Source: Caryophanales bacterium UBA2450 (GTDB lineage: Bacteria > Bacillota_I > Bacilli_A > RFN20 > CAG-826). From it: a stretch of DNA of 13,318 nucleotides. The translations under genes and the position numbers were made by a program. Positions 1 to 6,727 of this stretch are shown in pieces. The notes below the pieces were generated by a model. That model was not told the origin of the DNA. It saw nothing but the letters and a program-made list of their open reading frames with translations, and made no database searches. The DNA is taken from positions 1-13,318 of the forward strand of contig DDQE01000009.1 in NCBI GenBank assembly GCA_002342545.1, in the 5' to 3' direction. Within the stretch, counting starts at the first letter, position 1. The number at the start of each line of letters is the position of its first letter.

Positions 1-72
1 AATAAATTTCCTTAATCTTGTTGATAAAGGAGAATAAAAGATGGCCTTCATGTAATTTATTTAGTGACTATT
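1..72 (+). other. Left flank upstream of the integrase; possible 4-codon minicistron
   Basis: No confident gene is visible here. Reading from base 2, one frame stays open to a TAA at 35-37 (11 codons, ending DKGE), which could be the end of an upstream gene. A good Shine-Dalgarno-like AAAGGAG (26-32) lies 8 nt before ATG at 41-43, but that frame closes after four codons (M-A-F-M, TAA at 53-55). It could be a leader minicistron for the integrase, a remnant, or chance. TTGATA at 21-26 resembles a -35 box, but I see no -10 box at a suitable distance. Confidence 0.2.
58..67 (+). repeat. Direct repeat, left copy (candidate attL core)
   Basis: TATTTAGTGA here is identical to 10707-10716, just past the last cargo gene. 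The pair brackets the integrase-to-small-protein block (about 10.65 kb). Ten AT-rich bases is a short match, so chance is not excluded. Its position immediately before the integrase gene is where an att core could lie. Confidence 0.35.
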
Positions 73-98
73 AGGAGGGAAAAACATGGTCACTAAAT
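59..98 (+). promoter_or_regulatory. Hairpin holding the integrase ribosome site and start codon in its loop
   Basis: The arms ATTTAGTGAC (59-68) and GTCACTAAAT (89-98) are a perfect 10-bp inverted repeat. The 20-nt loop (69-88) contains the strong ribosome site AGGAGGG (73-79) and the ATG start (86-88). In mRNA this could place the initiation region in a loop. In DNA the same repeats could be binding sites for the recombinase or a repressor. The repeat is seen directly; the function is inferred. Confidence 0.5.
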
Positions 99-994
99 TT
101 GAATCATTTTCTTCGCTGTGGATAGAAGAAAAACGAAATGTAATTAAATATTCCACTTATTGTGCTTATTTGAATATTCTTAAAAGCAAGATAAATCCTT
201 TCTTTTCAAAGGAAGGCTTAAGTCAATCGGCGCTAAAACAATTTATAAAGAAAATTAAAGAAACCAGCTTAAGTCAAAAGAGTATAAAGGACATTTTCAC
301 TGTTTTGAAAATGATTATCAAATTTTTGGCGAAAGAAAACTTGTGCGATTCTAAACTCGTATGTATCGACTGTTCTGTTAAAGAAGAGAAAACGACTATT
401 GAAATCATGCCAAATAGTGATTTTAAAAAACTATATAGACACATCCTAGAAAACTTTACATTTTCGAATCTAGGAATTTTTATAACTATGAATACAGGTT
501 TAAGAATTGGGGAGGTATGTGCTTTGAAGTGGGAAAATATTGATATAGACAATTGTGAAATCGTCATCAACAAAACCTTACAACGAGTTTATAACAAAGA
601 TACGCGTAGAACAGAGATTATCATTGATAGGCCTAAAACTTTCGAATCAAATAGAAGGGTTCCAATTACAAGTCAGATGATGAAATTGCTTAAACCATTA
701 ATGAGGATAGTTAACAAAGATTATTTTATTATTTCTAATGCCGCAAAGCCGATAGAACCTAGAACCTATAGAACATATTTTCATAAATTATTAAACCAAT
801 TAGATATCGAAAAGATTAAATTTCATTGTTTAAGACATACTTTCGCAACAAAATGTGTGGACTCAAATTGCGACTACAAGACAATTAGTTCAATTCTTGG
901 TCATTCAAATATCTCAACAACCATGAACTTATATGTTCATCCCACAAATGCCCAAAAGAAGAAGTGCGTTGAAAAAATGATAAAACACATCTAA
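86..994 (+). CDS. Tyrosine recombinase / phage-type integrase
   Basis: A 302-residue site-specific recombinase expected to integrate and excise the element by strand exchange through a 3'-phosphotyrosine intermediate. The N-terminal half (about 1-95) has the helical SAM-like core-binding character of integrases. The catalytic domain carries Arg140 in GLRIGEVCALKW, a likely Lys184, the H-x-x-R box (His247, Arg250 in HCLRHTFA), His273 in LGHSNISTT and the nucleophile Tyr283 in NLYVHP. All the usual catalytic residues are present, so the enzyme looks intact and full length. The start is well supported by AGGAGGG six bases upstream. The ribosome site and start lie within a perfect inverted repeat (59-98). 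It is the first gene of a same-strand block, as expected for an integrase at the edge of its element. The target site cannot be read from the protein. Confidence 0.95.
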   Translation: MVTKFESFSSLWIEEKRNVIKYSTYCAYLNILKSKINPFFSKEGLSQSALKQFIKKIKETSLSQKSIKDIFTVLKMIIKFLAKENLCDSKLVCIDCSVKEEKTTIEIMPNSDFKKLYRHILENFTFSNLGIFITMNTGLRIGEVCALKWENIDIDNCEIVINKTLQRVYNKDTRRTEIIIDRPKTFESNRRVPITSQMMKLLKPLMRIVNKDYFIISNAAKPIEPRTYRTYFHKLLNQLDIEKIKFHCLRHTFATKCVDSNCDYKTISSILGHSNISTTMNLYVHPTNAQKKKCVEKMIKHI

Positions 995-1017
995 TGTGTT
1001 AGAATGTTTAAAACATT
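984..1017 (+). promoter_or_regulatory. Two adjacent inverted repeats with an extended -10 promoter
   Basis: AACACAT-CTA-ATGTGTT (984-1000) spans the integrase stop codon. It is followed two bases later by AATGTTT-A-AAACATT (1003-1017). Both have perfect 7-bp arms. Between and overlapping them is TG-T-TAGAAT (997-1005), a good extended -10 element; I see no convincing -35 box. A start about 7 nt downstream would give a leader of roughly 9 nt before the ATG at 1021. The palindromes could be operators for this promoter. No T-run follows, so a terminator is less likely. Confidence 0.4.
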
Positions 1018-1020
1018 TGC

Positions 1021-2091
1021 ATGAAAAGAACATTGAATAACAAACAAAAACGCAAATACATGAATGACTTATTGATTTATCAATCAATGCCGTTTTTGTA
1101 TGAATTTAATACGAGAGGCGATTTTTTAAAACAAACGCCAACAATGCTCTACAAATATCGCTCGTTTGATAAATATGCTTTTCTGATGATTAAGGATGAT
1201 TACGCATACTTGGCTCCTGTAGCCGGTCTAGATGATCCTTTTGATTGTTTGAATGATTTTGGTTATAAAGATTATTATGATGATAAAACACATAAAATCA
1301 CTCCAAAAGCAGTTGAAACTATTATTAAACAGGCATGCCCTAACGGCATACAAGGTTATTCATTTGAAGAAACTAAGAAGCTTGCCTTAGAATGTGTAGA
1401 AAAAGATGGTCTTGATTATGATAGGATTCCCAAGATTGTTAAGTCTTCTGGTTCAACAATCAAAATAGAGACAGAACCATTGTTTACTATTTTAAGTTCG
1501 ATAAATGAAAATTTTGAAAGAATAATTGAAAACACTAATCTGACTAATTTTGCAGAAAGAGCAAAGAATCCTGGAGAAAATGTTGGAGTTTTATCTTTAT
1601 CTGAAGTTCGAGATAATAAAGTGATGTGGTCTTTATATGGAAAAAAATACACTGGATACTGCATAGAGTATGAGATACCAAAAATAAAAGATGTCGTATT
1701 TAATTTATGCCCAGTTATTTACACAAAAAGAAGCAACAACAATTTCATGGTTAAAATGTTGGAATACTTTATGGGCGCAATGATGCGTGCTGTTACAAAT
1801 GGTCATGCTAATGGCAATATTGGTGCAGCAACAGAATTATTTCGCACAAAAGACACTGATTGGAAATATCAACAAGAATGGCGCATTATTGGCAAGGCAG
1901 AGAATCATTTAAAAGGCTTAAAAATCAAAGCGATTTACCTTGGATTTAAAGTTTGCAAAACAAATGAAGAAAAAATGAGAAGATATGCAAAAAAATATGG
2001 TTTTGCTCTCTATAAAATGAATCCCCCTGATGGGAAGAAAATAATTAAATATAAGAAGGTTATTAATGAGCCTGTTAAGAAAAGTAATTAG
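1021..2091 (+). CDS. DUF2971-family protein
   Basis: A 356-residue cytosolic protein with the hallmarks of DUF2971: LYKYRSF near residues 43-49, a DDPFD segment at 71-75 (family 'NDPFE'), MWSLYGKKYTGYCIEYEI starting at Met202, and a C-terminal W-x-x-QQEWRII block (Trp281, Glu286, Trp287, Arg288). No biochemical role is firmly established for the family as far as I know. Its members are frequent in accessory DNA, including alongside nuclease and restriction genes. The N-terminal 40 residues precede the recognised part. No Shine-Dalgarno is visible before ATG 1021. An extended -10 at 997-1005 suggests a very short leader, so ATG 1060 (Met14) is a possible alternative start. The 3' end overlaps the NERD gene by 26 nt, implying co-expression with it. 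Confidence 0.8.
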   Translation: MKRTLNNKQKRKYMNDLLIYQSMPFLYEFNTRGDFLKQTPTMLYKYRSFDKYAFLMIKDDYAYLAPVAGLDDPFDCLNDFGYKDYYDDKTHKITPKAVETIIKQACPNGIQGYSFEETKKLALECVEKDGLDYDRIPKIVKSSGSTIKIETEPLFTILSSINENFERIIENTNLTNFAERAKNPGENVGVLSLSEVRDNKVMWSLYGKKYTGYCIEYEIPKIKDVVFNLCPVIYTKRSNNNFMVKMLEYFMGAMMRAVTNGHANGNIGAATELFRTKDTDWKYQQEWRIIGKAENHLKGLKIKAIYLGFKVCKTNEEKMRRYAKKYGFALYKMNPPDGKKIIKYKKVINEPVKKSN

Positions 2092-2779
2092 ACAAGCAAC
2101 CAAACCATTAAGAGCGAAACGCCATGGGGCGCAAGGTGAAAGGAAAGTAGATTCTAAATTAAATCCACTTATTTTTGGTAAGGTTGAACATAGACAAATT
2201 AATAATCTGATTCTGGTTGATGAAAATGGTAAGAGTCATCAAATAGACCATATAGAGATTAGAGAGAATGGTATATTCTGTATTGAAACCAAAAACTATA
2301 TTGGTTGGATATTTGGAGATGACAATTCTCAAAAGTGGACTCAAACACTTTATAATGGTGAGAAACATTCTTTTTACAACCCAATAAAACAAAACAAGTC
2401 ACATTGTTATCAAATTAGTAGAATTATAGGAAAGAAATATAGAGTTAATTCAGTAGTGGTTATGGCGAATAACAATGCGGACAAGATTAACTCTAATAAT
2501 GTTTGTAACCTAAATGAATTGAAATTTTATCTTTCTCATAACGATGATGGTACACATTTATCTATTGATGAGATGGATATGATATATAACAAGTTACTAA
2601 CTGCGGGTAGTGATATGACTAACAAAGAACATGTTCAGAATATTAAACAAACCCAAAGAGAAATCGATAACAAGATTTGTCCTAGATGTGGTGGAGCATT
2701 AGTGTTACGAAAAGGACAAAGTGGAAAGTTCTATGGATGTAGCAATTATCCAAAGTGTAAATTTACAAAAAAGGCATAA
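2066..2779 (+). CDS. NERD-domain nuclease-like protein with C-terminal topoisomerase-type zinc finger
   Basis: A 237-residue protein. Residues about 20-130 form a NERD (nuclease-related) domain of the PD-(D/E)XK class: HGAQGERKV with Glu25, then IDHIEI with Asp61, and FCIETKNY with Glu74 and Lys76 (the D...E-x-K pattern). The motif residues needed for metal-dependent DNA cleavage are all present. The C-terminus carries a C4 zinc finger of the DNA topoisomerase I type (Cys205, Cys208, Cys225, Cys231), likely for nucleic-acid binding. No transmembrane segment or signal peptide is seen. AGAAGG about seven bases upstream supports ATG 2066, which lies inside the preceding gene, so translation is probably coupled. 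The next gene follows after only 3 nt. Cleavage activity is inferred from family motifs. Confidence 0.88.
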   Translation: MSLLRKVIRQATKPLRAKRHGAQGERKVDSKLNPLIFGKVEHRQINNLILVDENGKSHQIDHIEIRENGIFCIETKNYIGWIFGDDNSQKWTQTLYNGEKHSFYNPIKQNKSHCYQISRIIGKKYRVNSVVVMANNNADKINSNNVCNLNELKFYLSHNDDGTHLSIDEMDMIYNKLLTAGSDMTNKEHVQNIKQTQREIDNKICPRCGGALVLRKGQSGKFYGCSNYPKCKFTKKA

Positions 2780-2782
2780 TTA

Positions 2783-5700
2783 ATGAAACAATTATCTCTT
2801 CCTAAAATAATTAAAAAGAAATTTGGAATTGATGTTCACTTTAGCGAATTAGAAACACTAAAGAAGAGAGCTGTTTTAGACTACATACAAAAGCATAATT
2901 TAAATATAAAAGTCTTCGAAAAGAAATGGTTTGATATTCTCTCAAACAAATTTTATGTAGTTGAGTATAAACCATGGGAAGATAGTGAATTTGGTGTACA
3001 AAAAATAGATTTATCATTTGATTGCTTCGACGATTTCTTTTGCTACGTTAATGGTGATATTTATGAGAATACATGTTTATATGGCTATGTATTTAATGAT
3101 GAGATTATTAAAAAGTATTCAATTGATATTAAAAAAATTAATTTTGACTCTTTCACAACAGAGGAAATTAGTTCTTATACTTATGAAAAGATTGTTACAT
3201 CTAAGCGTTCTGATTCAACTGATAATGCAAAAAGAGCACAAAAGATTATTGAATGGATAAAAAACTGTAAGCCCATTCGTACTTTGGATGAATTAGAAAG
3301 TGCTCTTAGCAAATTTAATAATTCCTTTAATTTTTGGGAAGCAAAAAAAGTATTCTTCTCAATGATCATTAGAAAAGATCCTATAACTATAAAAAACGCT
3401 ATTATTAAATACGTTTGCAAATACGATATATATGATGGCGTTACTTTTGACAATGTATTAAAAATCTACGGAAAAGAAGATGCTCTTTCAGTTATTAATA
3501 ATTTTAATGGGATGTGTAGCTATAGTACCAAGCTGAAGAGAATAGGAAGTTTTAAAAGCAAACTTGAAGGATACGAAAGTGGCCTATATGACAATGAACG
3601 AAGATTTGGATTTAACTATGAGCTGCAATTATATTTTGTAGAGGATATATTTTTCAATGCCCAGTATTCCCCAATTCGCATAACTGAATATTTTGGTTCG
3701 TTTGATGAATTTGTTTTATATGTTAATGGCGACTTATGTGGAGCTGATTTATCAGATGCTCCATTAACTTCTGAGGAGATTTCAAAGTATAAAATAGACA
3801 CGAAAACAAAACTTCCTCCTCTAAATAAATATGAATATTATGACGTTATAAAAAAATACTCTAGAAACGAATTTGTCGTAAAACAAAGATGGTATGACAA
3901 GAATGATATAGTTATTCTCGGCAAAGAACATTGTTTTGAAACGTTTTTTGATTTCGTTCATTTTCTAAAAGGTGATCTCTCTAATGCCGATTTGCTCCTT
4001 TGTGACGGACTTGAAAATATCAAGCATATTAAAGGGCTGAACTTAGATGGTGTTAAAGTAAGGAGCGAAGTAGCAGAAAAACTTGGGCTACCAGTTAATA
4101 TTCTTCCTGAAGGATTACTTCAAACAAAATGTTTTGATCAATCTGACAAGTACGAAATAGAAACTGTCGATACATTACTAGGTGAGCATGTTATAGATGA
4201 TGATTATTCAGGAAAAATATCATATATAACCGATATCCATTTGCTTCATAGATTTGATGCTTATAAATGTAAAACTCAAGAAGATGTTAATTATGTTATT
4301 AGAACAATCGCAAAAACTATTGGCGAGCAAGCAACTCGTATTACATTAATAGGCGGTGACACATCAAGTGATTTTGATGTTTTTAAGTCGTTTGTTGGTC
4401 ATCTTTATTCAGTTAACCCAACTATAGATTATTTTTTCACCCTAGGAAACCATGAGTTATGGGGAAAGAATGGTGATCAACTACCAGAGATTATTGATGA
4501 ATATAGAGAAGTCTTGAACAACAAAGGAAAAGGGAATATGCATCTTGTTCAGAATAATCTTTTCTATGCTGATATGGGATGGAATGAAATAACTGAATTA
4601 GAGCTATCTAAAATGTCTCTTGAACAACTAAGAGAAAAAACAAGAGGAGCATACGTTATTATTTTTGGTGGCATCGGATTTGCAGGAATGAGTGATGAGT
4701 TTAATGCTGATAATGGTATATACATGGATGTTTTAGATAGGGAAGGCGAAACTAAAGAAAGTACAAAATTTTTGATGTTATATGAAAAAGTAACAACGGC
4801 TTTAAAAGACAAAAACCTCGTTGTTTTAACTCATATGCCCATGAAGGATTGGGGCGGAGGCGATATGCATGCTAAAGAAGGCATAGTATATGTAAATGGC
4901 CACAGTCATCGAAATTACTTTTATGATGATGGGAAAAAGAGAATATATGCCGATAATCAAGTGGGGTACCGAGGAAGAAGATTGTCATTAAAGCAAGTAT
5001 CAATCAATTTTAATTATGATTGGTTTGCAGATTATAAAGATGGAATATATGAGATAACCAAGGAAGATTATGAAAAGTTTTATCGTGGAGTAGGAGAAGG
5101 ACTAACATTCAATAGAGAATTCGATAAGTTATTTATGATAAAGCGTGAAGGGACATATATGTTTTTAATGCGAACTCCTAAAGGGAGCATGCTTATTCTA
5201 AATGGTGGAGCTATAAAAAAAGCAGGAAATCATCCTTTGGATTATTTCTATGACAATATGGTCAAATATTCGAAATCAGTAAGACTGTTTTTATCAAAAT
5301 ACGATGAATATCAAAAGAAGATTTCCGCTGAGGTCAAGAAAATTGGTGGTGATGGGCGTATACATGGCAGTATTATTGACATTGATTTTTATAATCACCT
5401 TTACTTAAATCCTTTAGATGGAACAATAACACCATATTTTGCTTATTCAATGGTGGATAAATATGTATTTGATAATGTGCCTAGTTTGCTTAAATATCAT
5501 TGTCCAGAACTATATGAGAATTATGAAGCCTTGGTAAATAAAAAAACTGATGAAAATACCTTAGTGCTAGTCAATAAATCACTGCAAATCACTAAGAATG
5601 AATATTACGTCGATAGTACAGAAATGTATAAGGTTTCTAGAATACTTAAGGGGTTACAATTTACAACTAAATACAACATTGTTAGATTATGGAATGACAG

Positions 5701-6406
5701 AATCATTGCTGATGCTTCCGAAGAAAACGGCAGATTGATTGTATCTGGAATTATTAACCCTGATTCTATGCCTAGCCCTGTAGTCGAACCAAAGCCTCGT
5801 ATAATTCGCGAACCAAAGCCCAAAGTTAAAAAACATGTTTTAACCAAAGAAGAAAAACAAGCTATTAAGTTTGAGAAGTATAGAAATGATGTTCTAGAAA
5901 AATCAAACGACAAAATTGATGTAGAAGTTTATAGAGGGTCTAAAGATAAGTCAGATTATGTTTGTTTAGTATGTGGGTATAAATGGTCTATGAGATCAGA
6001 TCACCTAAAAAGACGTAATTTTACATGTCCAAATTGTGTTAATTCAAAACAAGACAAAGTAAAAGAAGGCGTCTATGGTATACATTATTCAAGAGAAGGC
6101 CTATATGAAGATAATGAAAAAGAAGAGCTTGTCATTGAAAAGAAACATAAAGAGTCAGGAATAAAAACAGAAAGAAAAAATATTAGAAATAACGCAATGG
6201 ATATATTGCTTTTAAGTACTATTATTTCGAATAACGGTACACTAACAAAGAAGCAACTCATTGATGCTATTTCTTCTAACAATTCTTTAATATCAAAAAA
6301 CGCTATTATAAACTCTTTTTCCAGAATTGAAGAAAATGAAGAAATAATATTTACTGACGATAAAATATCAATTTCCGAAAAAGGAATGAACAGACTTAAA
6401 ATCTAA
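2783..6406 (+). CDS. Large multidomain calcineurin-like metallophosphoesterase with C-terminal zinc ribbon
   Basis: A 1207-residue protein. The central part has every metallophosphoesterase motif in order: D-I-H (Asp484, His486), GGDTSSD (Asp526), GNHE (Asn556, His557), THMP (His684) and GHSH (His707, His709). A two-metal phosphoesterase or nuclease activity is therefore expected. The N-terminal 430 residues contain a repeated unit seen three times, with consensus F-D-x-F-x-x-Y-x-x-G-D-L, centred on Asp92, Asp317 and Asp398. After the catalytic domain come an unassigned region (about 740-1030), a basic proline-containing linker, and a CxxCG...CPxC zinc ribbon (Cys1061, Cys1064, Cys1082, Cys1085). 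The last roughly 70 residues are helical and winged-helix-like. The weak ribosome site AAAAAAGG lies 8 nt before the ATG, and the gene begins 3 nt after the NERD stop. The substrate is unknown. Its nuclease-rich context favours nucleic acid or nucleotides over protein phosphate. Confidence 0.8.
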   Translation: MKQLSLPKIIKKKFGIDVHFSELETLKKRAVLDYIQKHNLNIKVFEKKWFDILSNKFYVVEYKPWEDSEFGVQKIDLSFDCFDDFFCYVNGDIYENTCLYGYVFNDEIIKKYSIDIKKINFDSFTTEEISSYTYEKIVTSKRSDSTDNAKRAQKIIEWIKNCKPIRTLDELESALSKFNNSFNFWEAKKVFFSMIIRKDPITIKNAIIKYVCKYDIYDGVTFDNVLKIYGKEDALSVINNFNGMCSYSTKLKRIGSFKSKLEGYESGLYDNERRFGFNYELQLYFVEDIFFNAQYSPIRITEYFGSFDEFVLYVNGDLCGADLSDAPLTSEEISKYKIDTKTKLPPLNKYEYYDVIKKYSRNEFVVKQRWYDKNDIVILGKEHCFETFFDFVHFLKGDLSNADLLLCDGLENIKHIKGLNLDGVKVRSEVAEKLGLPVNILPEGLLQTKCFDQSDKYEIETVDTLLGEHVIDDDYSGKISYITDIHLLHRFDAYKCKTQEDVNYVIRTIAKTIGEQATRITLIGGDTSSDFDVFKSFVGHLYSVNPTIDYFFTLGNHELWGKNGDQLPEIIDEYREVLNNKGKGNMHLVQNNLFYADMGWNEITELELSKMSLEQLREKTRGAYVIIFGGIGFAGMSDEFNADNGIYMDVLDREGETKESTKFLMLYEKVTTALKDKNLVVLTHMPMKDWGGGDMHAKEGIVYVNGHSHRNYFYDDGKKRIYADNQVGYRGRRLSLKQVSINFNYDWFADYKDGIYEITKEDYEKFYRGVGEGLTFNREFDKLFMIKREGTYMFLMRTPKGSMLILNGGAIKKAGNHPLDYFYDNMVKYSKSVRLFLSKYDEYQKKISAEVKKIGGDGRIHGSIIDIDFYNHLYLNPLDGTITPYFAYSMVDKYVFDNVPSLLKYHCPELYENYEALVNKKTDENTLVLVNKSLQITKNEYYVDSTEMYKVSRILKGLQFTTKYNIVRLWNDRIIADASEENGRLIVSGIINPDSMPSPVVEPKPRIIREPKPKVKKHVLTKEEKQAIKFEKYRNDVLEKSNDKIDVEVYRGSKDKSDYVCLVCGYKWSMRSDHLKRRNFTCPNCVNSKQDKVKEGVYGIHYSREGLYEDNEKEELVIEKKHKESGIKTERKNIRNNAMDILLLSTIISNNGTLTKKQLIDAISSNNSLISKNAIINSFSRIEENEEIIFTDDKISISEKGMNRLKI

Positions 6407-6441
6407 TTTCGCTAGTTATATATAAAACTGAGGAAATTAAC

Positions 6442-6657
6442 ATGATTACTAAAGCCGATAATATAACCAAGAACAAATATTATATTTTTGTGAAAGCGAA
6501 TCTTTTCTTCGCAACTATCATGAAGGATGAACCACAATATAGTGGAAAAGAAGGGGTTGTTGAATATATTGATGATATTGGGCAAATTCATGTAGTTGGG
6601 GGAGGATGTGCTCTCATCCCTGAAATTGATGAGTTTGCAATTATTAGTGATAGATGA
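6442..6657 (+). CDS. Small DUF4314-family protein
   Basis: A 71-residue protein. Its C-terminal half matches the DUF4314 pattern: G-x-x-G-x-V-x-x-x-D-D-I-G-Q-I-H followed by G-x-x-x-A-L-I-P-x-x-D-E-F. The family is a small SH3-like-looking beta fold of unknown function, common on phages, plasmids and integrative elements of Firmicutes. The first 30 residues include the D-E-P-Q-Y segment corresponding to the family's D-D-P-Y. The ribosome site GAGGAAA (about 6430-6436) supports the start. It follows the metallophosphoesterase gene by 35 nt. A terminator directly after its stop makes it the last gene of the first transcription unit. Confidence 0.8.
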   Translation: MITKADNITKNKYYIFVKANLFFATIMKDEPQYSGKEGVVEYIDDIGQIHVVGGGCALIPEIDEFAIISDR

Positions 6658-6658
6658 A

Positions 6659-6691
6659 GAAGACGTGGTAATAAAACCACTTTTCTTTTTT
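6659..6691 (+). terminator. Rho-independent terminator after the DUF4314 gene
   Basis: GTGGT (6665-6669) pairs with ACCAC (6676-6680) around an AATAAA loop. Beyond a bulged C at 6664 the stem continues as purine-pyrimidine pairs, 6659-6663 with 6681-6685. A T-rich run (6681-6691, one C) follows. It begins just two bases after the DUF4314 stop codon. Confidence 0.7.
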
Positions 6692-6718
6692 ACGGAATAT
6701 GAATTGCTGTCGTATAAT
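6689..6718 (+). promoter_or_regulatory. Promoter for the helicase gene
   Basis: A perfect -10 TATAAT (6713-6718) has TTTACG (6689-6694, 4 of 6 matches) at 18-bp spacing. The predicted start (about 6725) is only about 3 nt before the ATG at 6728, so the transcript would be essentially leaderless. No Shine-Dalgarno precedes that ATG, which is consistent. Confidence 0.55.
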
Positions 6719-6727
6719 ACTTACAGT

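Noticed and set aside
41..55. Four-codon minicistron M-A-F-M with a good ribosome site
   Set aside because: It is too short to call as a gene. It may be a leader or a remnant, but nothing else supports translation.
3018..3260. Overlapping open frames inside the phosphoesterase gene and on the opposite strand of the cargo genes
   Set aside because: They lie wholly within genes with strong family motifs, lack ribosome sites and have low-complexity hydrophobic translations typical of AT-rich shadow frames.
6405..6438. AATTTC/GAAATT inverted repeat between the phosphoesterase and DUF4314 genes as a terminator
   Set aside because: There are only six weak pairs, no T-run, and a 22-nt loop; the DUF4314 ribosome site overlaps it.
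6596..6727. Upstream extension of the helicase frame to a TTG start at 6596
   Set aside because: It overlaps the well-supported DUF4314 gene, would cross the intrinsic terminator, lacks a good ribosome site, and the added residues look unlike a domain. ATG 6728 with MGLFAKLF and a promoter just upstream fits better.
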